Below are positions 42,028-49,818 of a stretch of 64,000 bases of DNA, piece after piece. Within the stretch, counting starts at the first letter, position 1. Each line of letters opens with the position of its first letter. The DNA is from Paenibacillus tianmuensis (lineage in GTDB: Bacteria > Bacillota > Bacilli > Paenibacillales > NBRC-103111), in the NCBI RefSeq assembly GCF_900100345.1, contig NZ_FMTT01000001.1, positions 62,001-126,000 on the forward strand, read 5' to 3'. The notes under the pieces were generated by a model, which worked only from the letters and a program-made list of their open reading frames with translations, was not told the origin of the DNA and did not search any database. A program made the translations under genes and the position numbers.

Positions 42028-42702
42028 ATGATATGGGCCTGGATCGCCGGAGCGGTTGTGGTCTTGATTTTTGCTGTGGCGCAAAGCAAGATTAAAATTT
42101 GCCTGTCTTTCGTACATATGGAACAAAATGACGAGATTCGAATCGATGTCCGCTCTTTATTCGGGCTTATCCGCTACAGGTACATCGTGCCGTTGCTCCG
42201 CTTCCAGGGATGGCTGGAAGGGCTGGAACTGAAATCGGAGAAGATGAATCCGAACAAGGGGCATTTTCAGGGCGAGCCTAGACGTAAAATCGACTTCGAT
42301 AAAATAAAAGAGGCGATCGAAAACTTTCGTACTTTGCTGCACAACTGTTTTAAGTTTAACCAGTGGTTTCGCCGGCTGCTCAGCCGTTTTCATTGTACCG
42401 AATTGAACTGGAAAACATCGGCTGGCATCGGGGACGCGGCGGAGACAGCTGTTGTCGTAGGCACCTTATGGGGGCTTAAAACGTCGTTTCTGGGGTATAT
42501 TTTCCAGACGGTTCGGCTTGAGACGAAGCCGGAGCTTCAGGTGATGCCTATCTTTAATCAGAACGTATTCATCATGGAAGGCACATGCCGCGTACATATC
42601 CGCTTGTGGCATCTTGCCGTGGCGGGACTCCAACTACTCTTCCGGATTTTAAAAGTAAAAGGCGGACTGCGCGCCTGGAAGAAAGTGCTGCTGCGCACCT
42701 GA
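42028..42702 (+). CDS. ytfI: DUF2953 family membrane protein (YtfI-like)
   Basis: A 224-residue protein with an N-terminal membrane helix (WAWIAGAVVVLIFAVA), a long cytoplasmic part with FGLIRYRYIVPLLRFQ, and LNWKTSAGIGDAAETAVVVGTLWGLKT, which is the DUF2953 signature. In B. subtilis the family member YtfI lies beside YtfJ, as here. GAGGAGGAG supports ATG 42028. Function is unknown; a sporulation link is inferred from the neighbour. Confidence 0.85.
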   Translation: MIWAWIAGAVVVLIFAVAQSKIKICLSFVHMEQNDEIRIDVRSLFGLIRYRYIVPLLRFQGWLEGLELKSEKMNPNKGHFQGEPRRKIDFDKIKEAIENFRTLLHNCFKFNQWFRRLLSRFHCTELNWKTSAGIGDAAETAVVVGTLWGLKTSFLGYIFQTVRLETKPELQVMPIFNQNVFIMEGTCRVHIRLWHLAVAGLQLLFRILKVKGGLRAWKKVLLRT

Positions 42703-42853
42703 CGAAGCTGTCGTGAACTGCATTGCGCAGAAGCGGCGGCTTTTCGGCATTTACGGACCGCCTCTCGCATATCGCTTTTCGCTTTGGGTAATGCTAAAGA
42801 AGCAATCGAAAATTGTAGCGTTCAAGCCTTTTCGAAAAGGAGGATCTTCATTC

Positions 42854-43348
42854 ATGTCTGAGCATCCGATTCAAGGACTCATGAAAACGGCCATGGAAAA
42901 CATCAAAGAAATGGTCGACGTCAATACGATTGTGGGCGATCCGGTCGAAACTCCGGATGGCAGCGTCATTATGCCAATCAGCAAAGTAGGCTTCGGCTTT
43001 GCGGCCGGCGGCAGCGAATTTGTGACTGACGAGTCCGTGTCCGCAGGCATTAGCCGCAACGATCCGCATAACGCCAATGTGGTCTTGCCGTTCGGCGGCG
43101 GCAGCGGCGGTGGCGTATCCATCACACCGATCGCTTTTCTGGTCGTAGGCAAGCACGGCGTCAGGGTCGTGCCGCTCGATAACCAAACCCACCTGCTAGA
43201 GCGCCTGATCGATTCGGCGCCGCATGTCGTCGACCGTATTCAGTCGATGATCAAGAACGGAGTTAAATCCGGTGCGGGGGCGACGACGGAAGGAACCGGG
43301 GCTGCTACCGTCACGAACAACATCGAGAATCAGAACTTTATTGTCTGA
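42854..43348 (+). CDS. ytfJ: GerW family sporulation protein YtfJ
   Basis: A 164-residue protein with the GerW/YtfJ domain: HPIQGLMKTAMENIKEMVDV then NTIVGDPV, SVIMPISKVGFGFAAGGSEF and GGGSGGGVSITPIAFLVV. It belongs to a family needed for proper spore germination. An AAAAGGAGGATC site supports ATG 42854. The glycine-rich middle and asparagine-rich tail are usual. It forms a pair with the DUF2953 gene. Confidence 0.92.
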   Translation: MSEHPIQGLMKTAMENIKEMVDVNTIVGDPVETPDGSVIMPISKVGFGFAAGGSEFVTDESVSAGISRNDPHNANVVLPFGGGSGGGVSITPIAFLVVGKHGVRVVPLDNQTHLLERLIDSAPHVVDRIQSMIKNGVKSGAGATTEGTGAATVTNNIENQNFIV

Positions 43349-43481
43349 GTTGTCGGCTTTTGGAAAGAGTTGCTTACCTTACCAGAAACAATCCCTTTTC
43401 ACCCGTCCCATTTTTGAGCATAATAAAGTTTGTAGATAAAGACATAATCGATATGAAAAAGGTTAGATCGTATCATTCGGC

Positions 43482-43515
43482 GAGCTGCTCTCAGGAGCAG
43501 CTTTACCTATTTTTA
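43482..43515 (+). terminator. Terminator upstream of the HD-GYP gene
   Basis: GAGCTGCTC-TCAG-GAGCAGCTT is a tight hairpin followed by TTACCTATTTTT. The T tract is interrupted, so efficiency may be moderate. Confidence 0.65.
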
Positions 43516-43543
43516 CTGTTAATTAATTAACATGATACATATA

Positions 43544-43572
43544 TTGCTCTTTCCCGAAGGTTGGACTATAGT
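43544..43572 (+). promoter_or_regulatory. Promoter of the HD-GYP gene
   Basis: TTGCTC and TATAGT are separated by 17 bases, 50 bases before the start codon. Confidence 0.5.
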
Positions 43573-43621
43573 TAATTTTGTAACTGTAGGACCGAAGACA
43601 TGGGGAAAGAGGTATACGTTC

Positions 43622-44722
43622 ATGCGGCTGTTGCCCACCAGATCGTGCGAACCGGGTATGCGCCTCGGGAAGTGCATTTATAACGAAGAAGGTGTCATTC
43701 TTTTAAACGAAGGAGTGGAATTGACGGGGGGATTACTCGGGCGTTTGGAGAGACTCGGCATCGATTATTTATATATCGCCGATAAAGCGACAGAGGATCT
43801 TACGATAGAGGAACCGCTTTCAGATGAAACGAGAATCAGGGCGCTAACCGAAATCCGCACTCATTTTCGCAGCTTCATGGAAAACGAAAGCCGATCCAAA
43901 TTTTCTAAAAACCACGTGCTCGGCCGTTCGTTCGGAAATGTCATGAAGATGATTATCGACGACTTGAACGAAAAGCAGGGCACCGCGATTATGCTGCTTA
44001 ATATGAACGTTCTGAACAACTATTTGTATCAGCACTCACTGAATGTTTGTATTTATGCGACCATGCTCGGCATGGTCAGCGGCTACAACAAGGATGACCT
44101 AATGGCGCTCGGACTGGGCGCGCTGCTGCATGACATCGGCAAGACCAAGATCAATCTGGACATTATTAAGAAGCCCGGACCGCTCACGGCGGAGGAATTC
44201 GAAGAGGTGAAGAAGCACACAGAGATCGGCTTCCGCCTGCTTAAGGACGAGCCGAATATGCCCCTGCTTTCCGCCCACTGCGCCTTTCAGCATCACGAAC
44301 GGGAAAATGGCAGCGGCTACCCGAGAGGGATCACGGGAAATGACATTCACGAATACGCCAAGTGGATCGCTGTCGCTGACAGCTACGACGCGATGACGAC
44401 ACACCGGCCGCACCGGCTCGCGATGCTTCCGCATCAGGCGATGGAAGTGCTGTTTGCAGGCGTCGGAACGCTGTATGATCAGCGTAAAGTAGCGATTTTC
44501 CGGGATAACGTCGCTATTTATCCGCTCGGCTTGACCGTCACGCTAAGCACGGGGGAGCAGGGCGTTGTCGTCAATATTAACCCTGCGGTGCCGCAGCGTC
44601 CTGTTGTCCGGGTGCTGATCGACGCCTATGGCCAAGTGCTGGGGCAGCCTTACGAAATCGATTTGGCCGAGAAGCTGACGGTGTTTATTAACCACGCGGA
44701 CAATCTAACTCAAGCCCTTTAA
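43622..44722 (+). CDS. HD-GYP domain protein, probable cyclic-di-GMP phosphodiesterase
   Basis: A 366-residue cytoplasmic protein. The HD-GYP domain (about residues 120-300) has the metal ligands YQHSLNVC, LLHDIGKTKI, KKHTEIGFRLL and HHERENGSGYP, so the GYP signature is intact. The N-terminal 100 residues hold a small DUF3391-like region (GKCIYNEEGVILLNEGVELT). The C-terminal 70 residues are a small beta domain. AAAGAGG precedes ATG 43622. Activity on c-di-GMP is inferred from intact motifs; no GGDEF protein is nearby. Confidence 0.88.
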   Translation: MRLLPTRSCEPGMRLGKCIYNEEGVILLNEGVELTGGLLGRLERLGIDYLYIADKATEDLTIEEPLSDETRIRALTEIRTHFRSFMENESRSKFSKNHVLGRSFGNVMKMIIDDLNEKQGTAIMLLNMNVLNNYLYQHSLNVCIYATMLGMVSGYNKDDLMALGLGALLHDIGKTKINLDIIKKPGPLTAEEFEEVKKHTEIGFRLLKDEPNMPLLSAHCAFQHHERENGSGYPRGITGNDIHEYAKWIAVADSYDAMTTHRPHRLAMLPHQAMEVLFAGVGTLYDQRKVAIFRDNVAIYPLGLTVTLSTGEQGVVVNINPAVPQRPVVRVLIDAYGQVLGQPYEIDLAEKLTVFINHADNLTQAL

Positions 44723-44745
44723 GCTTGAAAGGGGGAGGCAATGGC

Positions 44746-45423
44746 ATGTGCGGACGCTATACCGTTACCGTAAGCTTCGAAGAGCTGGTGCTTCATTTTA
44801 TGCTGGACCGTCGCCCGTCGGCGTATCAGCCGCGCTACAATGCGGCGCCGGGCCAATGGATTCCCGCGATGATCGGGGGTGCGGGCGACGGGGCGAACCG
44901 GCTTGGCGAGCTTCGCTGGGGCCTGGTTCCCTCCTGGGCGCAGGATGACAAATCCGGCGCGCACATGATGAACGCGCGGGCCGAAACCGCCGCCGAGAAG
45001 CCCGCCTTCCGCAACCTGCTGAAGCGGAAACGCTGCCTCATTCCGGCCGACGGCTTTTACGAATGGAAACGGATCGGTTCGCAGAAGTAGCCGGTCCGCT
45101 TTGTGCTGGCGGACAGAGGATTGTTCGGCATGGCTGCATTGTATGACACATGGGTGGCGGAGGACGGAACGAAACTGCACACTTGCACGATCCTTACGAC
45201 AGCCGCAAACGGATTGGTGGCCGAGGTTCACGAGCGGATGCCCGTCATTTTGCTGCGAGAGCATGAGAGCTTGTGGCTGAACCGGACCGTAGAGGACGAA
45301 AGGGAGCTGCTTCCTGTTTTGCAGCCGTATCCCGCCGAGCGGATGAGGTATTACGAGGTCGATCCGAAGGTCGGCCGTGTTTCATACAATGAGCCCGATT
45401 GCATAGAGCCTTTAGCCTTGTAG
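44746..45423 (+). pseudogene. HMCES/YedK (SOS response-associated peptidase) gene interrupted by an amber codon
   Basis: The frame encodes a full YedK/HMCES-like protein, which caps abasic sites in single-stranded DNA through Cys2. MCGRYT gives Cys2; RYNAAPGQ, MNARAET and IPADGFYEWK follow. Codon 115 is TAG (45088-45090) where homologues have Gln (GSQK-stop-PVRF); a single C-to-T change explains it. The same frame continues intact through HERMPVIL, with the catalytic His, to the end. The truncated product lacks that His and is probably dead unless the stop is read through or is a sequencing error. A GGGGGAGG site precedes the start. Confidence 0.85.
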
Positions 45424-45459
45424 CCTGTAGGGGGACACCTGCAGGCGCAAGGCTTTTTT
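45414..45459 (+). terminator. Terminator after the HMCES gene
   Basis: AGCCTTGTAGCCTG pairs with CAGGCGCAAGGCT around AGGGGGACACCTG, followed by six T residues. Confidence 0.9.
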
Positions 45460-45510
45460 ATTTGATATTTTTCCCCACACGCTTCCAGAGTGCTGCTTGT
45501 TATAGGCCGT

Positions 45511-45539
45511 TCATAACCTGAGGTGACAAGCATATACAT
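45511..45539 (+). promoter_or_regulatory. Candidate sigma-E promoter of dacB-spmA-spmB
   Basis: TCATAAC and CATATACAT are separated by 13 bases, in the sigma-E pattern. The dacB-spmA-spmB operon is sigma-E dependent in B. subtilis. Confidence 0.55.
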
Positions 45540-45611
45540 ATACAAAGACATGGAGTTGTCCGACCGATAGCAGTCGGCCTTTCCTGTAGGATGGCGCGTG
45601 GGAGGAAAAAG

Positions 45612-46784
45612 ATGAGAAAAGGATGTCTGCTTTTGCTGGCTTTGCTGCTGGTTTATATGGGGGCGCTTCCGCCTGCGGGGGTCAGCGCCGCTCCGGGCGT
45701 ATCGACCGGCGCGGCGGCTGCGGCGCTGATCGACGTCGCTTCCGGACGGCTGCTTTACAGCTCCAGAGGGGACAAACCGATGCGCATCGCAAGCCTGACC
45801 AAGATCATGACGGCGATTGTCGCGATTGAACATGGGCGTTTGAGCGACCAGGCGAAAGTAAGCAAGAACGCTTTCGGCAAAGAAGGTTCGTCCATTTACT
45901 TGAGGCTGAACGAGGAAATGAACCTCAAGGATTTGCTGTACGGCTTGATGCTCCGTTCCGGGAACGATGCGGCCGTTACGATTGCCGAGCACGTGGGCGG
46001 GAGCATGGAAGGCTTCGTCTTCTTGATGAACGAGAAGGCGAAAATCGTCGGGATGACGAACTCCAGCTTCAAAAATCCTTCCGGCTTGGACGAGCAAGGG
46101 CATTATTCGACTGCGAACGATATGGCCAAGCTGACCGCTTATGCGCTCAAAAACCCCGTGTTTCAGGAGATTGTGAAAACGAAAGTGAAGAAAGTGCCGA
46201 ATCCGAACGAATCCTGGGGCTACAGCTGGATCAATAAAAATAAAATGCTTTCGCTCTACGATGGGGCAGATGGGGTGAAAACCGGCTATACGAAGCTGTC
46301 GAAGCGCTGCCTTGTCTCTTCGGCGACCCGCGTCGGGCAGCAGCTCGCTGTCGTGACGTTGAACGATCCCGATGATTGGATCGACCATACCCGGCTGCTC
46401 GATTTCGGCTTCAAGCATTATCCCCTGCTTTCTTTGGTCGAGAAGGGGGAGACGATTGAGGGGACCGAGCTTGTCGCCGGGGCCTCGTTCCGATATCCGG
46501 CGGAACAGGCGGAACGCGGACGGCTGGCGCGTCAACCGATTGTATACGATGCGGCTTCCGTCGAGACCCGGCTCGGAGAAGCGGGAAGGCTGCAATTTCT
46601 GCTGGACGGCAAGCCGGTCGGCTCGGTCCCGCTGGTTGCCAAGGACAGCCCCCGGCTGAAGCAGAAAGAACGGTCCGCGTATTCGTTCGCGGAAGCGGAA
46701 GGGCTTGGCGGCGGCTATTCGCGCAAATGGCTCTACATCTTGACCGAATTGACCCGGGTGCTGTTTACCGGGCAAGCGGATTAA
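45612..46784 (+). CDS. dacB: D-alanyl-D-alanine carboxypeptidase DacB, mother-cell PBP5*
   Basis: A 390-residue S11 family penicillin-binding protein with signal peptide (cut after GVSA), catalytic SLTK (about residue 60), SGND (about residue 119) and VKTGYT (about residue 223). DacB lowers cross-linking of the spore cortex from the mother-cell side. GGGAGGAAAAAG precedes ATG 45612, preferred over an ATG at 45591. It is followed by spmA and spmB, the same operon as in B. subtilis; the other copy here is dacF. Confidence 0.93.
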   Translation: MRKGCLLLLALLLVYMGALPPAGVSAAPGVSTGAAAAALIDVASGRLLYSSRGDKPMRIASLTKIMTAIVAIEHGRLSDQAKVSKNAFGKEGSSIYLRLNEEMNLKDLLYGLMLRSGNDAAVTIAEHVGGSMEGFVFLMNEKAKIVGMTNSSFKNPSGLDEQGHYSTANDMAKLTAYALKNPVFQEIVKTKVKKVPNPNESWGYSWINKNKMLSLYDGADGVKTGYTKLSKRCLVSSATRVGQQLAVVTLNDPDDWIDHTRLLDFGFKHYPLLSLVEKGETIEGTELVAGASFRYPAEQAERGRLARQPIVYDAASVETRLGEAGRLQFLLDGKPVGSVPLVAKDSPRLKQKERSAYSFAEAEGLGGGYSRKWLYILTELTRVLFTGQAD

Positions 46785-46802
46785 GCGGAAGGAGCGGCGG
46801 GC

Positions 46803-47402
46803 ATGGTCAATTGGATCTGGTTGTTTTTCATTGTTGCGGGGTTTGTCGTCGCTGCTTTTCAGGGCAGAATCGAATTGGTGACCGAGGCGGTATTTGACGG
46901 CGCCAAGAGCGGAGTGACGGTCTGCTTCGGGCTCATCAGCATTATGGTGTTCTGGCTCGGCATCATGCGGATTGCCGAGGACGCGGGTTTGCTGCAAAAG
47001 CTGGCGAAGTTACTCTCGCCGGTCGTGCGCGCGCTGTTTCCCAGCGTGCCCAAAAATCATCCGGCGCTCGGGTACATTATGTCGAACATGAGCGCCAACA
47101 TCCTGGGATTGGGCAATGCCGCCACACCGATGGGCATTAAAGCGATGCAGGAGCTGCAGCTCCTGAACAAGCATAAAGACATAGCGAGCCCCGCTATGTG
47201 CACGCTTCTGGCGCTCAATACAGCCAGCATTACGCTGATTCCTACAACGTTGATCGCCATTCGCATGAATTACAATTCGGCGAATCCGGCCGAAATCGTC
47301 GGTACGACGCTGCTGGCTACCTTTATCTCGACCTTGGCGGCCATCGTGGTTGACCGGTGGTACCGCCAGCGATCAACGCCGCCCGGACAGGGGAAAGGGT
47401 GA
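46803..47402 (+). CDS. spmA: Spore maturation protein A
   Basis: A 199-residue membrane protein with about five helices and the nucleoside-recognition gate domain. It starts MVNWIWLFFIVAGFVVAAFQ and contains GKLLSP-like LAKLLSPVVRALFPSVP and NMSANILGLGNAATPMGIKAM, the SpmA signature. SpmA and SpmB are needed for spore core dehydration. A GGAAGGAGCGG site precedes the ATG. It is 18 bases after dacB and six before spmB. Confidence 0.94.
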   Translation: MVNWIWLFFIVAGFVVAAFQGRIELVTEAVFDGAKSGVTVCFGLISIMVFWLGIMRIAEDAGLLQKLAKLLSPVVRALFPSVPKNHPALGYIMSNMSANILGLGNAATPMGIKAMQELQLLNKHKDIASPAMCTLLALNTASITLIPTTLIAIRMNYNSANPAEIVGTTLLATFISTLAAIVVDRWYRQRSTPPGQGKG

Positions 47403-47408
47403 ACCTGC

Positions 47409-47942
47409 GTGTATAACTTGGTCAATTGGATCTCGGCATGGGCCATCCCTGTCGTGATCGTCTTCATTCCTCTTTACGCCGCTTACCGGAAAGTTCCCGT
47501 CTACGAATCGTTTGTGGAAGGGGCTAAAGAAGGCTTCGATACGACGATCCGGATTATTCCGCATCTGGTCGGCATGATGGTGGCGATCAGCGTGTTCCGC
47601 GCATCCGGGGCGATGGATCTGATGATCGGCTGGCTGAAGCCGATTTGCGAGCGGCTAGGCATTCCGGGCGATATTATTCCGCTCGCTTTTTTGCGCCCGA
47701 TTACGGGAGCCGGCTCACTTGCCTTTACGACAGACCTGATCTCGGAGTTCGGCCCCGATTCAATGATCGGACGGATCGCTTCCACGATCCAAGGAAGCAC
47801 GGATACGACGCTGTACGTCATCACGGTATATTTCGGCGCCATCGGTATCCGCAAGGCCGGCTACGCCCTCAAGGTCGGTCTTATTTCCGACGCCGTCGGA
47901 TTTATCGCTTCGATTGCGATCTGCTCGCTGGTATTTGCCTGA
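47409..47942 (+). CDS. spmB: Spore maturation protein B
   Basis: A 177-residue polytopic membrane protein, partner of SpmA. It has VVIVFIPLYAAYRKVPVYESF, FVEGAKEGFDTTIRIIPHLVG, and RPITGAGSLAFTTDLIS near the middle, as SpmB does. Start is GTG 47409, with GGGAAAGGGTG overlapping the end of spmA. It completes the dacB-spmA-spmB operon. Confidence 0.94.
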   Translation: MYNLVNWISAWAIPVVIVFIPLYAAYRKVPVYESFVEGAKEGFDTTIRIIPHLVGMMVAISVFRASGAMDLMIGWLKPICERLGIPGDIIPLAFLRPITGAGSLAFTTDLISEFGPDSMIGRIASTIQGSTDTTLYVITVYFGAIGIRKAGYALKVGLISDAVGFIASIAICSLVFA

Positions 47943-48080
47943 ACGCAGCCGGTGAAGCGCAGACCGCATGCGTGCGGACCCGTCTTCCGCCCGCTCCGGC
48001 TTATTCGCCGGACCCCGCATCACCCCCCATCCATTCCGCACATATACTGTGAGCAGTCCAGCCTTAACGAGGTGAACCGC

Positions 48081-48422
48081 ATGCAGTATTACGGCATTGT
48101 CATCCACCACTCCGCCTGCACCTCCATAAACGGAAAAGGGTATGATTATTTCATCGCAAAAAACGGCGACATCATCCCTTCTTCCGAGCAAACCGATCCG
48201 CTCTACATCCACCTGTGTCTGGAAGGGGACTTCTCCGGGCCACGCGCCGTCAGAACTCCTGCAGAGAAAGAGCAGCTGTTTTTGATGAACAAGCTGATTC
48301 TCCGGCTGTCGGAAACGTACGGTTTTCAGCCCGACGACATTTTTCCGCATTCGATGACGTGCCCGGGCGACGATTTTCCGTGGGCGCAACTTGTGATTTC
48401 ACCCAAGGATAGGTATCATTAG
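48081..48422 (+). CDS. Small amidase-2-like (N-acetylmuramoyl-L-alanine amidase fold) protein
   Basis: A 113-residue protein with an amidase_2/PGRP-like opening: YYGIVIHHSACT, followed by GYDYFIAKNGDIIPSSEQ. The middle and end carry SETYGFQPDDIFPHSMTCPG, where amidases place a second zinc ligand. It is shorter than free-standing amidases and has no signal peptide, so a cytoplasmic or degenerate role is possible. AACGAGGTGAA precedes the ATG. It lies between spmB and rluB, where I know of no conserved partner in B. subtilis. Confidence 0.7.
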   Translation: MQYYGIVIHHSACTSINGKGYDYFIAKNGDIIPSSEQTDPLYIHLCLEGDFSGPRAVRTPAEKEQLFLMNKLILRLSETYGFQPDDIFPHSMTCPGDDFPWAQLVISPKDRYH

Positions 48423-48441
48423 CTTGAGGTGAATCCAACAG

Positions 48442-49203
48442 ATGGACAGATTGCAAAAAGTGTTGGCCGAAGCGGGTGTGGCCTCCCGCCGCAAGTGTGA
48501 AGAATTGATTACCGCAGGACGTGTGGAAGTCAATGACAAGGTAGTAAAGACCCTGGGGGTGAAGGTTGACCCTTCCCAGGATTTTATTAAAGTGGACGGC
48601 AAGCCGATCCGCCGGCAATCGAAAGTGTATGTGATCTTTAACAAACCGAAAGGCGTGATCACAAGCGCCCAAGATCCCGAAGGACGTAAAACGGTGACGG
48701 AGTTTTTCAAAAACATCAAGCAGCGCATTTACCCGATCGGCCGGCTCGATTACGATACCGAGGGCTTGCTGCTGCTCACCAACGACGGCGAATTCGCCCA
48801 TTTGCTGACCCATCCGAAGCACCACGTGCCGCGTACCTATTTGGCCACGGTCAAAGGCGTACCTCACGGCAGCTTGCTGGACAAGCTGAAGAACGGGATT
48901 GAGCTGGAGGACGGGAAGACCGCGCCCGCGGAGGTGGAATACCAGGACGTGCGTCCGGAAACCAACGAAAGCGTCGTGAAAATAACGATTTACGAAGGAC
49001 GCAACCGGCAGGTGCGGCGGATGTTCGACGCGATCCATCATCCGGTCATCAAGCTGAAACGGATTCAATTCGGGCCGCTTCTGCTATCCGGCATCCCACG
49101 GGGCAAGTTCCGCCACCTGACCCCGCAGGAGGTCAACGAGCTTCGTCAAGAAGCGCTTAAAGCGGGAGAAGGCAAGTCACATAAAATTCAAAAAGGCGAA
49201 TAA
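48442..49203 (+). CDS. rluB: 23S rRNA pseudouridine synthase B
   Basis: A 253-residue enzyme. An N-terminal S4 RNA-binding domain (LQKVLAEAGVASRRKCEELI) is followed by the RsuA/RluB catalytic domain with GRLDYDTEGLLLLTNDGE (catalytic Asp about residue 102) and EGRNRQVRRMFDAIHHPV. It modifies a uridine in 23S rRNA. TTGAGGTGAATCC is the ribosome site. The order spmB-rluB-resA matches B. subtilis (ypuL). Confidence 0.94.
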   Translation: MDRLQKVLAEAGVASRRKCEELITAGRVEVNDKVVKTLGVKVDPSQDFIKVDGKPIRRQSKVYVIFNKPKGVITSAQDPEGRKTVTEFFKNIKQRIYPIGRLDYDTEGLLLLTNDGEFAHLLTHPKHHVPRTYLATVKGVPHGSLLDKLKNGIELEDGKTAPAEVEYQDVRPETNESVVKITIYEGRNRQVRRMFDAIHHPVIKLKRIQFGPLLLSGIPRGKFRHLTPQEVNELRQEALKAGEGKSHKIQKGE

Positions 49204-49276
49204 TTACAGTGACCATTTTCGATATAATGGAAATGTGATATTTGTCAGTCAACTCTCGTTTTAAAGGTGTGAGAAT

Positions 49277-49816
49277 ATGGGAAAACATAGACGATGGGTC
49301 CAAATTTCCATTTTTGCCGTCATTATCGTCATCGGCGCGCTCACGCTCGCGAGCAACCTGTTCGGGAGCGACAAGAAACCGACGCAAGGGTCGGAGGCGC
49401 CGGATTTTAAGCTGCTCAGCCTGGACGGCGCCACCCGCAAGCTGTCCGATTACCGCGGCAAAGTCGTCGTCGTCAACTTCTGGGGAACGTTCTGCGAGCC
49501 CTGCCGCAACGAGATGCCGGCGCTCGAAAGACAGCGCGCCAAGTGGAAGGATAAAAATGTCGAGATTCTCGGCCTCAATCTGGACGAGCCCAGAGTCGCG
49601 GTCGAAAACTTTGTCAGCCAATATAAGGTTACGTTCCCGATTTTGCTCGATAAGAATGAGGAAACCCGCAAGCGTTACGGCGTTTCCCAGTATCCGACCA
49701 CGTACTTCATCGGACCGGAAGGGAAGGTCGATGTCATCCGGATCGGCGAAATGGACGAGGCATATATTGAGAAGACGATCACATCGTTATTACCGCAAAA
49801 GCAAGGGTGGAAGTAG
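49277..49816 (+). CDS. resA: Thiol-disulfide oxidoreductase ResA
   Basis: A 179-residue membrane-anchored thioredoxin-like protein. It has one N-terminal helix (about residues 11-28), then the thioredoxin fold with FWGTFCEPCRNEMP; the CEPC active site and the neighbouring Glu are typical of ResA. It reduces apocytochrome c before heme attachment outside the cell. A TATAAT at 49223-49228 is a possible promoter -10. GGTGTGAGAAT precedes the ATG. It heads resABCDE. Confidence 0.94.
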   Translation: MGKHRRWVQISIFAVIIVIGALTLASNLFGSDKKPTQGSEAPDFKLLSLDGATRKLSDYRGKVVVVNFWGTFCEPCRNEMPALERQRAKWKDKNVEILGLNLDEPRVAVENFVSQYKVTFPILLDKNEETRKRYGVSQYPTTYFIGPEGKVDVIRIGEMDEAYIEKTITSLLPQKQGWK

Positions 49817-49818
49817 GC

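Noticed and set aside
45351-46997. A long minus-strand open frame opposite dacB and spmA
   Set aside because: It is a frame shadow of dacB, with no ribosome site or recognisable domain.
48081-48422. The short amidase-like gene as a prophage endolysin
   Set aside because: No phage genes, holin or integrase lie nearby and the flanking order is that of a housekeeping chromosome.
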